Positions 16,753 to 25,863 of a stretch of DNA of 52,079 nucleotides are shown here, piece after piece. How positions within the stretch are numbered: position 1 is the first letter of the stretch; each line of letters begins with the position of its first letter. The notes beneath the pieces were generated by a model. That model was not told where the DNA came from. It was given only the letters and a program-made list of their open reading frames with translations, and did no database searches. The position numbers were made by a program, and so were the translations under genes. Source of the stretch: Pseudoalteromonas piscicida (GTDB lineage Bacteria > Pseudomonadota > Gammaproteobacteria > Enterobacterales > Alteromonadaceae). The DNA lies in assembly GCF_002744175.1 (NCBI RefSeq), contig NZ_NKHF01000087.1, positions 1 through 52,079 on the forward strand, given 5' to 3'.

Positions 16753-18858
16753 ATGACAAGGTCACTCCTGACAGTTAGCGTGCTTAGTAGCTTATATTCT
16801 TCATTTAGCGTTGCCGAACAACCCATTGAAATAATAGACGTGCATGGCACTCGCGCACCTCTTTACAGCACCAGAGACGTGAACGCTTCGGCATTGGGGA
16901 TGAAAGATCCGCAACTTCTTCCTATTTCTATTCAATCATTTTCTGAAGAACTGATTAGCAATCAAAGAGTAAGGACGCTAGGCGAAGTGCTTGCAAACGA
17001 TGCTTCAGTTCAAAATACCTCAATTGGTACGGTATTCGACTTTGTGAGTCTGCGTGGCTTTCAGCTAGATTGGACCAATGGCCTAAGGCGTGACGGGTTA
17101 GCGCTTGCCCCCTACCAAGATGTGCCGCTAGAGAATATTCAACGCATTGATATCGTTAAAGGCCCGTCAAGTCTCGTATCAGGCTTTAATAACCCCGGCG
17201 GCACTATCAACTATGTGACAAAGCGCCCAACTATGGACGCCTTTTTGGATGTCACAACAGAAGTACGTAGCCGTGGAGGAAAATATTTACACATCGATCT
17301 CGGTGGGCCAATTTCTGACGAGCAAACGCTCGGCTATCGCATTAATGCAGCAGCAGAGAAAAACGGTGATTTCACCGGCGGTGATGACTTAGAACGCTAT
17401 TTTTTTAGTGCCGCACTAGATTGGCAAGTCTCAGACCGCCTATTTATCCGACTAGATGGCGATTACCAAGACAAAAGCACCGTATCACAGCCTTTGATAG
17501 GACTTGCCAGCGATCCCAATGATCCTGACCGTAAAATATTACCGCCCTATGTTGACACCAGTGATGTATTGCTCGGACAGCCTTGGGCAAAGTATCAAAC
17601 CGAGTCATACAACCTTGCTGCACGCGTTGATTTTTGGTTGAACGACACGTGGCAATGGGTAAACCAAGCTGCGCTTTCAGGTAATGATAGATTTACCGTC
17701 TTTCCCGATATCTACTCGGTTGATACACAAGGAATTGTGTTGTCTGCAGCTATCCACATTACCCCAGACGAAACGTATGACACACTCTCGGCACATAGTT
17801 TTATTAGTGGTCAGCTTACCACCGCGGCAATTGAACATGAGCTAGTTATCGGCGTTAGTATTCGTGATTATCAGTCAAAAGATGGTCGTTGGTTTGAGTT
17901 GGCCAATCCCGTTGGCAATATTTTTACTCCAATTCACAGCAGTAAACCGCAGTTCCCTGACTATCCAGATGCAACCAAAACTGATGCCTCTGAAGGCGCC
18001 TTGTTTATCACAGATACCTTGCACTTTAACGATGTATTTTATGCCACCTTAGGGCTACGTCATATTCAATACAAAAAAGAGCAAACTCTACCCGGTGAAA
18101 CAACAACCACATTAGACGACCGCACTTTTAATACTCCCATCATAGGTCTTAACTACAACCCAAGCGATCAACTCGCGTTTTACGCCAGCTACTCAGAAGG
18201 CGCGGGAGAAGGTGGCGTCGCCGTCATCGGCAGCGGTGCAATAAACGAGGGCGAATCACTCGGCCCACAAGAAAGCGAACAAATTGAAGCTGGTATAAAA
18301 TACCAAACGGACACCATGAACTATTCGGTAGCCGTCTTCGAAATAGAAAAAATGTTGGAGTACCACAATCACATTACTAATTATTTCGTGCAAGACGGGG
18401 TCCAGTCACATCAAGGTATTGAGTTCAATGCCACTGGTTCATTCACTCATGGCCTTTCCACCGTAGCATCTATCACCTTGATGGACCCAAGCTTAGATAA
18501 GCTAGACGGCGAACCTGCGCTTAATGGCAACACACCAGCCAATGTGCCTGACTTTCAAGCGAATCTCTATGTCGACTATCAGTTGCCATTTTGGGAGGCG
18601 TTAAGCATCAATGCGGGTATTTTCCATGTTGGTGAGCGCGAACAAAACGTCAATAACACGCTAAAGCTACCAGCCTACACGCGCTTCGACTTAGGCGCCA
18701 AATACCACTTTACTGATATTAACACCACGTTGCGACTCAAGGCCGAAAACCTGTTCGACAAAGAATATTGGCTATCTGGCGGTGCCAAAGGCATAGACTG
18801 GGGAGTCGCTCCCGGTCGTGGCCGCACCTTTATCGCCTCATTAAGCGTGAGCTTTTAA
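16753..18858 (+). CDS. TonB-dependent siderophore-type outer membrane receptor
   Basis: About 701 residues. A signal peptide (MTRSLLTVSVLSSLYSSFSVAE) is followed by a TonB-box-like EIIDVHG, a plug domain (PISIQSFSEELISNQRVRTLGEVL, then LRRDGLALAPYQDVPLENIQRIDIVKGPSS), and a 22-strand barrel ending in the aromatic FIASLSVSF. The plug layout is that of FhuA/FoxA-type siderophore receptors. ATG 16753 is chosen because the signal peptide begins there; an upstream GTG at 16696 would add 19 polar residues. It opens a nine-gene unit that also encodes a small-molecule biosynthesis set, so it probably recovers the product of those enzymes in metal-bound form (inference). Confidence 0.9.
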   Translation: MTRSLLTVSVLSSLYSSFSVAEQPIEIIDVHGTRAPLYSTRDVNASALGMKDPQLLPISIQSFSEELISNQRVRTLGEVLANDASVQNTSIGTVFDFVSLRGFQLDWTNGLRRDGLALAPYQDVPLENIQRIDIVKGPSSLVSGFNNPGGTINYVTKRPTMDAFLDVTTEVRSRGGKYLHIDLGGPISDEQTLGYRINAAAEKNGDFTGGDDLERYFFSAALDWQVSDRLFIRLDGDYQDKSTVSQPLIGLASDPNDPDRKILPPYVDTSDVLLGQPWAKYQTESYNLAARVDFWLNDTWQWVNQAALSGNDRFTVFPDIYSVDTQGIVLSAAIHITPDETYDTLSAHSFISGQLTTAAIEHELVIGVSIRDYQSKDGRWFELANPVGNIFTPIHSSKPQFPDYPDATKTDASEGALFITDTLHFNDVFYATLGLRHIQYKKEQTLPGETTTTLDDRTFNTPIIGLNYNPSDQLAFYASYSEGAGEGGVAVIGSGAINEGESLGPQESEQIEAGIKYQTDTMNYSVAVFEIEKMLEYHNHITNYFVQDGVQSHQGIEFNATGSFTHGLSTVASITLMDPSLDKLDGEPALNGNTPANVPDFQANLYVDYQLPFWEALSINAGIFHVGEREQNVNNTLKLPAYTRFDLGAKYHFTDINTTLRLKAENLFDKEYWLSGGAKGIDWGVAPGRGRTFIASLSVSF

Positions 18859-18867
18859 GGATAATTT

Positions 18868-19587
18868 ATGACTACACCTGTTATTCAAATCAATAACCTG
18901 CAAAAGCGCTTTGGTGAATACCAAGCGCTACAGGGACTAAGCTTGAGCGTACATCAAGGTGAAATTCTAGCGCTGCTAGGCCCAAATGGGGCAGGTAAAA
19001 CCACCACGATTAATTGCTTACTGGGCTTTTTACAACCGGATGCTGGGGAAATCACCATCGCTGGAATTAATCCACAGCATGACGTAGTAACGGCAAGGCA
19101 GCAACTGGCTTATATTCCTGAACAAGTCGCGCTTTATCCGCGACTTAGCGGACTTGAGAATCTCGCGTATTTCAGCAAAATGGCCAGCATAGAAAAGACC
19201 GACGAGGCCTTTCGCACACTGCTCAGTGAAGTAAAACTGCCAAGTCACGCTGTAGACAAACCCGTTGCTACCTATTCAAAAGGGATGCGACAAAAAGTGG
19301 GCATAGCCATTGCCCTTGCAAAGCGAGCCAAAGCATTGATCTTAGATGAGCCCACTTCAGGTCTTGACCCTTCAGCCAGCCATGAATTTAGCCAGCTTAT
19401 TCAGTCATTAGCAAAGCAAGGCGTCGCGATTTTAATGGCGACCCACGACTTATATCGCGCTCAAGCAGACGCCCATCGTGTGGCAATTATCAATCAAGGG
19501 CAATTAGTCGATACCTTAGTCTACGAACAACTGCAAGAAGTCCAACTTGAATCCGTTTACCTCAAACATATCAAGGTGGGTGTCTGA
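18868..19587 (+). CDS. ABC-2 type transporter ATP-binding protein
   Basis: A 239-residue nucleotide-binding subunit with Walker A GPNGAGKTTT, the signature YSKGMRQKVG, Walker B LILDEPTSGLDP, and the switch His in MATHD. It is of the NosF/CcmA-like class that pairs with ABC-2 membrane proteins. It starts nine bases after the TonB receptor gene and overlaps the first permease by one base. The two adjacent permeases are its evident partners. Export is the usual direction for ABC-2 systems. Confidence 0.92.
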   Translation: MTTPVIQINNLQKRFGEYQALQGLSLSVHQGEILALLGPNGAGKTTTINCLLGFLQPDAGEITIAGINPQHDVVTARQQLAYIPEQVALYPRLSGLENLAYFSKMASIEKTDEAFRTLLSEVKLPSHAVDKPVATYSKGMRQKVGIAIALAKRAKALILDEPTSGLDPSASHEFSQLIQSLAKQGVAILMATHDLYRAQADAHRVAIINQGQLVDTLVYEQLQEVQLESVYLKHIKVGV

Positions 19588-20987
19588 TGTTTCAAACAAC
19601 ATTAAAAAAGGAATGGCTCGATACCAAGCGGCAGGGACAAGCGCTTTGGCTTGGAGGCATTGCAATATTACTGCTCTTGCTTGCCTGCTTAACTGGTTTT
19701 AAAAGCCACCAAAGCTATCAGCAAGCCGTTACTGAGGTGTCTCAGTCAGAGCAATTACGCTGGTTAAATCAAGGTGAAAAAGGCCCTCACTCCGCCGCCC
19801 ACTACGGTATTTACGTGGTTAAACCCACTACCCCACTGGCCGCACTCGACGCGGGATTACAAGCATATCAAGGGAATGTGTTAAGGCTTGAGGCCCATAT
19901 TCGTAACGATAGCATGTTTCGAAGTGCGCAAGATAACTTACCGATGTCACGTTTTGGCAGCTTATCGCCCGCCTTTGTGCTGCAAGTGTTACTACCGCTG
20001 TTGATTATATTAATTGGCTACCCACTACTTGCCCGAGAGCGTGAGCAAGGCACCCTAAAACAACTACTCGCATCGGGCGCGAGTCCAGCTAAGTTGTTTA
20101 TCGCCAAATGTGCGCTGCTTTTTGCTATTTCTTGCTTATTTTTGTTACCTGTTGCGCTTTTTTTACTTTATAGCCAAGTAACGAGCACGGAGCCTCACAC
20201 ACTCAGAAGTGGTCTATTTTTACTATTTTATTTGGTTTACTTATTGCTTTGGTCGCTACTCACCACCACCATTTCGAGTTTATTTCCAACAGCAAGGCGC
20301 GCATTAATCACGCTGTTAATCATTTGGGCCCTCACCACGCTTTTACTACCAAAACTGGCAATGAATATCGCAACGACTATTTATCCACAAGGTTCAGGTC
20401 AAGCATTTCAAGCAAAACTTGAAAGTGAGGTTTATACCGAAGCACGAGTTGAAGCAATCGCAAAGTTCAAGCAGCAAACATTGACTCAATATGGAGTCAG
20501 CAATGTGGAAGACTTGCCCTTTGACTATGCCGGAGCACAACTCCAATTTGGTGAACAATATGCTGACAAAATTTTTGACCGCTTATTTTCAGCGCGTTTA
20601 GCTCAACTAGAAGCGCAATCACAAAGCTATCAACTTGCAGGGATGTTAACGCCGTTCATCGCGATACAAACGCTGTCGATGGCCACCGCCGCCAGCGACT
20701 TTGCTCACCAACAAGCATTTGAGAATGCGGCAGAGCAGCACCGTCGCCTAATGCAAGAGGTGCTGAACTTTAATCAAAGAGATCACGGTCACAAAGCCGA
20801 CGGTCATTACACGGCAGGCGAGGAGTTATGGCAGCAGATCCCTAAGTTCGCATTCCAATACCCCAACTTTATTCGTTACCTGCCTCACTACGTTATCAGC
20901 CTGTTTAGCCTGAGCTTTTGGCTAATCGCTCTGGTGTTATTGAGTTTCTTCGCGATTAAAAAGCTGCGTTTGGAGGAGCAAAGATGA
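19587..20987 (+). CDS. ABC-2 type permease, DUF3526-like (first of two)
   Basis: A 466-residue membrane protein: one N-terminal helix, a soluble region of about 100 residues (LRWLNQGEKGPHSAAHYGIYVVKP), four or five central helices including PLLAREREQGTLKQLLASG (the ABC-2 coupling motif), a second soluble region, and a last helix. The large inserted domain between the first and second helices is typical of DUF3526/NosY-like permeases. It overlaps its neighbours at both ends, pointing to stoichiometric translation with the ATPase and second permease. Confidence 0.85.
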   Translation: MFQTTLKKEWLDTKRQGQALWLGGIAILLLLLACLTGFKSHQSYQQAVTEVSQSEQLRWLNQGEKGPHSAAHYGIYVVKPTTPLAALDAGLQAYQGNVLRLEAHIRNDSMFRSAQDNLPMSRFGSLSPAFVLQVLLPLLIILIGYPLLAREREQGTLKQLLASGASPAKLFIAKCALLFAISCLFLLPVALFLLYSQVTSTEPHTLRSGLFLLFYLVYLLLWSLLTTTISSLFPTARRALITLLIIWALTTLLLPKLAMNIATTIYPQGSGQAFQAKLESEVYTEARVEAIAKFKQQTLTQYGVSNVEDLPFDYAGAQLQFGEQYADKIFDRLFSARLAQLEAQSQSYQLAGMLTPFIAIQTLSMATAASDFAHQQAFENAAEQHRRLMQEVLNFNQRDHGHKADGHYTAGEELWQQIPKFAFQYPNFIRYLPHYVISLFSLSFWLIALVLLSFFAIKKLRLEEQR

Positions 20988-22453
20988 AACGTCTAATGTT
21001 AGCTACTGAGTTTAAAAACCTCTGGCGAGAAAAGCTCGTACTCGCGCTGCTTTTGACCACCAGCGTGCTCGCGCTAGTGGCATTTCTTAACGCCCATTAC
21101 TTTGCTAAAAAACAGCATGACGTGGTACTTGCCGCACAGCAAATGCAGCAACAGGCCATCCAAGATGCCAAAGCTGGATTACCCGAAAGACTCGCCAGTA
21201 CAGCAGATTATAAGTGGTGGGAAGACCCATACGACCTGCGCGGACAAGCATTTTACTTGATGCAAAATTACGCCACCAAAACCCCGCTTGCAACGTCGCC
21301 AATCGCGACAGGGCAAGCCGACGTATTACCTTACTATTTTAAGATGCTAATCAAAGAGAAACAGCACATCGTTCATCAATATGACTATGTTCACCCGCTT
21401 TCTCTGTTGTTAGGCCAGTTCGATTTAAGTTTTGTGATTGTCTACTTACTGCCATTGCTCATTATTGGCATTTGCTTTAATGCGTTAGCGAGTGAACGCC
21501 AAGGTGGACAGCTAAGACTACTGATGCTTCAAGGAGGCAGTGCAAGCCGCCTTCTGACCTATCAATTATTGCTACGAAGCGCGTTAATTGTGCTGCCCTT
21601 CTTAAGTATTAGTAGCCTGCTTTTAATTACAGTACGAGAGCAGCTAGGGGTGATTGAACTGTTAAGTTATAACCTTATTGCACTGTGTTATTGTGGGTTT
21701 TGGATTGCCTTAACCGCTTGGGTAAATAGCAGAGCTAAAAGTGCGGCAAATAACGCAGCTACCTTGGTCACCTGTTGGCTTGCCTTGGTGATTGTGGTTC
21801 CAGCTTTGGTCAATACCAGCATCGCTTTACTCGACCCAACGCCTTCACGAATTCACTATATAGATAGCCTGCGTGCCGCCAGTGACGATGCCCAAAAAGC
21901 GAGTGAAAAGACCTTAGCTCAGTATTTTCAAGACCATCCAGAGCTTGCAAAAAATGGCAGTGGTGCCAGCGATTACGCCACCAAAAAAATTGCTACGATT
22001 AATTCTGTTGAACGCGCAATGGCAGCCCAAGATGTACGATTTTTAACGGCACAACAGGCACAGCAACATAATGCGCAAAAGCTACAATATCTCTCCCCTG
22101 CACTCATCGCGCAAACATTGTTGGTTGAATTAGCGGGCAATGGATTAGCACGTCATCACGCCTTTATGGCGGAAGTTGAAGCTCATCATCAAGCATTACA
22201 AGGTTTCTTTGCCAGCGAAATTGCCAAAGCCAATCAAAGAGGCGATTTTGCACCTTGTGAGGGCTGTAGCGCAAAGCCAACGCTCACGGATCTTGCGGAT
22301 ATTCCTCAATTTAGCAATGACTTTGCCACACCAGAGAACAACTACACGCCATTAATCTGGTTGCTACTACTAGCCGCCGGCCTGCTCCTTATAGCAAAAC
22401 GCTGTGTCAACAAGTTAGACAGTGCAAACAGCAAAGAGGTGTTAGTCATATGA
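20984..22453 (+). CDS. ABC-2 type permease, DUF3526-like (second of two)
   Basis: A 489-residue protein with the same plan as the first permease: N-terminal helix, periplasmic insert, central helices with NALASERQGGQLRLLMLQGG, a second insert containing the cysteine pair CEGCSAKP, and a final helix. The two permeases presumably form a heterodimer. The start codon overlaps the previous stop (ATGA) and the last four bases overlap the decarboxylase start. The CxxC pair is in the loop just before the last helix and could bind metal or form a disulfide (inference). Confidence 0.85.
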   Translation: MKRLMLATEFKNLWREKLVLALLLTTSVLALVAFLNAHYFAKKQHDVVLAAQQMQQQAIQDAKAGLPERLASTADYKWWEDPYDLRGQAFYLMQNYATKTPLATSPIATGQADVLPYYFKMLIKEKQHIVHQYDYVHPLSLLLGQFDLSFVIVYLLPLLIIGICFNALASERQGGQLRLLMLQGGSASRLLTYQLLLRSALIVLPFLSISSLLLITVREQLGVIELLSYNLIALCYCGFWIALTAWVNSRAKSAANNAATLVTCWLALVIVVPALVNTSIALLDPTPSRIHYIDSLRAASDDAQKASEKTLAQYFQDHPELAKNGSGASDYATKKIATINSVERAMAAQDVRFLTAQQAQQHNAQKLQYLSPALIAQTLLVELAGNGLARHHAFMAEVEAHHQALQGFFASEIAKANQRGDFAPCEGCSAKPTLTDLADIPQFSNDFATPENNYTPLIWLLLLAAGLLLIAKRCVNKLDSANSKEVLVI

Positions 22454-23784
22454 GTGACGCCTTCGCTGCAAAATTGCATCCGCAAACGCAAAACCTGCTA
22501 ATGAGGCATCAAGCCAAGCTATTTGAATGGACAGCGGCATTGGGAGCACCGCTACATTTAGTGTTTCCTCAGCGTTTCGCGGAAAATATCGAAACCCTGC
22601 AAGCCAATTTTATCAAGCTCGGGCTTGAGCATGAGATTTATTTTGCCAAAAAAGCCAACAAAGCCCAATGTTTTACTCAAGTCGCTTCTAATCAAGATAT
22701 AGGGGTAGATGTGGCTAGTGTGCAAGAATTTGAACTTGCTCTAAGTGGTGGTATTCAAGGTGAAAAAATTGGTGTATCTGGTCCGCATAAATCAGATGCA
22801 CTACTTAGCTTAGCGCTTGTGCATCAAGCACTTATCGCCATTGATTCAAGTGCAGAGTTAAACTCGGTTATTACACTGGCCCGCCAGCGAAAGCGCCCAG
22901 CGCGAGTGCTACTGCGTTTACAAACACAACCAACCAAAGCCTCACGCTTTGGCAGCTCCCTGTGCCAGCTTACGCCGCTATTAGCCCAATGCAGAGAACA
23001 CAACGAGTGGGTAAGCTTAGAAGGATTTAGCTGCCACTTAAGTGGTTACTGCCCACAAGCACGTGGCGAGAGCATCCATACTTTAGTCGGTGCGATAGAC
23101 GAGGCTAGGCAAATAGGACTGTCGCCATCAAAAGTGAATATTGGCGGTGGCCTGCCCGTCTCCTACCTACAAAATGAGCAGTGGCAGCAAGCCTTAGACT
23201 TTGAATGCTTTTTTGCAGGTAAAACCTTTGCAGGGTTTTATCCCTACCATAATGAGCAGAGCTCTGCGGACACCTTACACGCTATTTTGGCAGTGAAGAA
23301 CGCACATGGGCAAACCGCATTAGCGGCATTACGCCAAAAGAGCTTAACACTGATGCTCGAGCCTGGCCGGGCACTGCTCGATGAGGCTGGCATTAGCCTG
23401 TTTAAAGTGCAAGGGACGAAGCCGCACCTAGGCACATCAGACTGTCATATCGCTACACTTTCGGGCTCAAGCTTATCGCTGTCAGAACAGTGGTTTGAAA
23501 GCGAGTACTTGCCGAGCCCGATGTTACTCACGGCACATTCAAACCGCAAGCAAGGAGCGTATCGCGTGGCCTTTGGTGGTGCCACCTGCCTAGATAGCGA
23601 CATGCTAAGTTGGCGATTTATCCCCTTGTCGCAACTACCGCAGCGTGATGACTTAATGGTTTACCTCAACACCGCAGGGTATCAAATGGATTCAAATGAA
23701 TCCGAATTTCACTCTATGCCATTGCCACGAAAAATCGCTGTAACGTGGGAGAACAATACACTTTCTTGGCAACTACTTAGCTAA
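22450..23784 (+). CDS. Fold-III PLP-dependent decarboxylase (SbnH/Y4yA-like)
   Basis: The protein has 444 residues and an alanine-racemase-like barrel followed by a beta domain. The PLP lysine is in EIYFAKKANK; HLSGYCPQ, VNIGGGLP and LMLEPGRALLDEAG bind the cofactor phosphate and substrate. The C-terminal NTAGYQMDSNESEFHSMP segment resembles the Y4yA subfamily. The fold-III group decarboxylates diaminopimelate, ornithine, lysine and, as SbnH in staphyloferrin B synthesis, a citryl-diaminopropionate. Lying next to SbnA and SbnB homologues, it may decarboxylate diaminopropionate or a conjugate of it to give a 1,2-diaminoethane unit (inference). It overlaps the permease gene by four bases. Confidence 0.83.
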   Translation: MSDAFAAKLHPQTQNLLMRHQAKLFEWTAALGAPLHLVFPQRFAENIETLQANFIKLGLEHEIYFAKKANKAQCFTQVASNQDIGVDVASVQEFELALSGGIQGEKIGVSGPHKSDALLSLALVHQALIAIDSSAELNSVITLARQRKRPARVLLRLQTQPTKASRFGSSLCQLTPLLAQCREHNEWVSLEGFSCHLSGYCPQARGESIHTLVGAIDEARQIGLSPSKVNIGGGLPVSYLQNEQWQQALDFECFFAGKTFAGFYPYHNEQSSADTLHAILAVKNAHGQTALAALRQKSLTLMLEPGRALLDEAGISLFKVQGTKPHLGTSDCHIATLSGSSLSLSEQWFESEYLPSPMLLTAHSNRKQGAYRVAFGGATCLDSDMLSWRFIPLSQLPQRDDLMVYLNTAGYQMDSNESEFHSMPLPRKIAVTWENNTLSWQLLS

Positions 23785-23818
23785 AAACCCCAACAACACA
23801 ACGTAAAGGAGCCTATTT

Positions 23819-24877
23819 ATGAACATAAATGCGCAGCATTCGCTCGCCTCAACATTACACTTAACCCCTTATTTAAGGGTATCGCAAAGCATTGGTAATA
23901 CCCCGCTAATGCAGTTTTTAAGCCTACCAAACGGTAGCAAACTGTATCTTAAACTTGAGCAGTTTAACCCTACTGGTAGCGCTAAGATCCGAATGGCGAA
24001 GTCTATGTTAGATGAAGCAGAAGCCAGCGGCCAACTGAAGCCGGGGGGCTGGGTCGTTGAGTCAACCTCAGGTAATACCGGCGTTGGTCTTGCGCTGCTA
24101 GCGGCGGAGCGTGGCTATCGCTTTACCGCACTTGTGGATAACCATGCGGCAAAAGAGAAAATTAGTAATATGAAAGCCTTTGGGGCGGAAGTGATCTGCG
24201 TTAGCGAAGCCGGAGACGACAGCTTGTCGACTGATATTCGCGATGCAATGGCCGCAAAGCTGGCAAAAGAGCAAGGCGCATTTTGGACCGCTCAGCACAA
24301 TAATTTTGCCAATAGCCGCGGCTATACAGGACTTGCACAAGAGGTCTTTTATGAACTTGGTGAACACATTACCCACCTTGTCGGTGCAGTTGGCACAGGT
24401 GGGTCGCTATGCGGCACAACAAGGGCTCTGCGGGATTTAGGTTGTCATCAACTCACCACGATCGGAGTTGAACCTGTGGGTTCTGTGATCTTTGGTGGAC
24501 CTGGACTGAATTATCATCAATCAGGAACGGGGACCCCGGAAGGTGCTGAGATAGGTCCTGTAATTGAGTATGAACTCATAGACAAAGGCGTGAAGGTATC
24601 TGACAAACAAGCGTTTAATACCGCCAGATACCTTGCCAAGCACTACGCCCTGATGGTCGGTGGCTCGGCAGGTGGAGTTATCTACGAAGCGCTACAGGCG
24701 TTAAAAACCGCCCCCGCCGATAGCTTATTTGTGGTACTCGTTTGTGACGGTGGCGAGAAATATCTCGATACGGTATTCAATGATAATTGGATGGCAAAAC
24801 ACGACCTTATCGACACTAACATCGAGCAGGAACTCGATGACCTATTAACGCAAAATAAACCTGCCGCGAGAGCCTAG
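23819..24877 (+). CDS. sbnA: SbnA-like PLP enzyme for L-2,3-diaminopropionate synthesis (cysteine synthase family)
   Basis: A 352-residue fold-II enzyme. The PLP lysine lies in NPTGSAKIRMAK, followed by the ESTSGNTGVGLALLAA asparagine loop and the GTGGSLCGT phosphate loop. SbnA condenses O-phospho-L-serine with L-glutamate to N-(1-amino-1-carboxyl-2-ethyl)-glutamate. The canonical CysK motif SVKDR is replaced by SAKIR, and the next gene is an SbnB homologue, which together favour SbnA over a true cysteine synthase. AAAGGAG lies nine bases before the ATG. Family membership is sure; the exact donor and acceptor are inferred from context. Confidence 0.83.
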   Translation: MNINAQHSLASTLHLTPYLRVSQSIGNTPLMQFLSLPNGSKLYLKLEQFNPTGSAKIRMAKSMLDEAEASGQLKPGGWVVESTSGNTGVGLALLAAERGYRFTALVDNHAAKEKISNMKAFGAEVICVSEAGDDSLSTDIRDAMAAKLAKEQGAFWTAQHNNFANSRGYTGLAQEVFYELGEHITHLVGAVGTGGSLCGTTRALRDLGCHQLTTIGVEPVGSVIFGGPGLNYHQSGTGTPEGAEIGPVIEYELIDKGVKVSDKQAFNTARYLAKHYALMVGGSAGGVIYEALQALKTAPADSLFVVLVCDGGEKYLDTVFNDNWMAKHDLIDTNIEQELDDLLTQNKPAARA

Positions 24878-24879
24878 CC

Positions 24880-25863
24880 ATGACCCAACAAACTGTTCTG
24901 CCGATACTAAATGAAGCCCGACTGGCGCAACTTGATTTTCCCTATAGTAAAGTCATTGAGGTGGTGGAAAATGCCTTTCGCTCACTGCATCACCCCGACT
25001 CTGCCAACCCGCTAAAAGTGATTATGACACCACAAGATGGCCGCTCCATTGCCTATAGTATGGCTGGCCGAGATGCTGCAAGTAATACTGTCGGGTTTAA
25101 GGTAGTCTACGAATACGACCCTGACAGAAGCCGTAACCAATATCAGTTTTACTCCTTTATCTTCCTTTGCGATGATGCCACAGGCCACCCTGTGGCCCTA
25201 ATGGATGTAAAAGAACTAGGCCCTATGCGCACATCAGCCACCTCCGCCTTGTTCGCAAAATATGCCGTTCATTCAGATGCCAAAAATGCGTTGGTTGTAG
25301 GCACAGGTGTTCAAGGGCAAATCGCTTTACCTATGCTCGTCACGGCATTACCACAACTCACAAACCTAACCGTTCATGGCAGCTATCAAGCAGGTTTAGA
25401 AGCGGTTCAGCAAAAATTACAAGAGCATCACCCACAGCGACAAGTTGCGGTATCACAAGACTTAGAAGCTTCTGTAAGACAAGCAGATGTGATCCTTGCC
25501 GTTACAGGGTTATCCGCCAAAGAGAACATAAAATATGAATGGTTGAAACCCGGTGCGGTGGTGATTTTAGTTGGCTATGGAATCGAAAAATCAGTGCTAC
25601 ACCGAGCTGATAGATTACTCACAACAGATGCAGAGCAAATGAAGGTTACCGGAGATGATTTATTAGACGAGGAAGGCAAACTACCCGCCGTTAACGCGAC
25701 ATTGACTGAAATACTAAACGGTGAGAAGCCAGCACGAACCCACCCTGATGAAATTATTTTTGTCTATAACAGCGGTATGATCATTACTGACGTGGCACTC
25801 GGGCGAGCGGTTGCAGACTTTGCCATCACACAAGAAAACGTGGAGGAAGTAACGCTATGGTAG
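24880..25863 (+). CDS. sbnB: SbnB-like dehydrogenase (ornithine cyclodeaminase/mu-crystallin family)
   Basis: A 327-residue protein with the family's substrate-binding KVVYEYDPDRSRNQYQFYSF region, DVKELGPMRTSATSALFAKY, and the NAD-binding GTGVQGQIALPML loop. SbnB oxidatively splits the SbnA product to 2-oxoglutarate and L-2,3-diaminopropionate. It starts two bases after the SbnA stop, and the pairing is diagnostic of diaminopropionate synthesis in siderophore and antibiotic clusters. Its last bases overlap the start of the MATE gene. Confidence 0.87.
   Translation: MTQQTVLPILNEARLAQLDFPYSKVIEVVENAFRSLHHPDSANPLKVIMTPQDGRSIAYSMAGRDAASNTVGFKVVYEYDPDRSRNQYQFYSFIFLCDDATGHPVALMDVKELGPMRTSATSALFAKYAVHSDAKNALVVGTGVQGQIALPMLVTALPQLTNLTVHGSYQAGLEAVQQKLQEHHPQRQVAVSQDLEASVRQADVILAVTGLSAKENIKYEWLKPGAVVILVGYGIEKSVLHRADRLLTTDAEQMKVTGDDLLDEEGKLPAVNATLTEILNGEKPARTHPDEIIFVYNSGMIITDVALGRAVADFAITQENVEEVTLW

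Noticed and set aside
23819..24877. Ordinary cysteine synthase (CysK)
   Set aside because: The SVKDR motif is replaced by SAKIR and an SbnB homologue follows at two bases, which fits diaminopropionate synthesis better.
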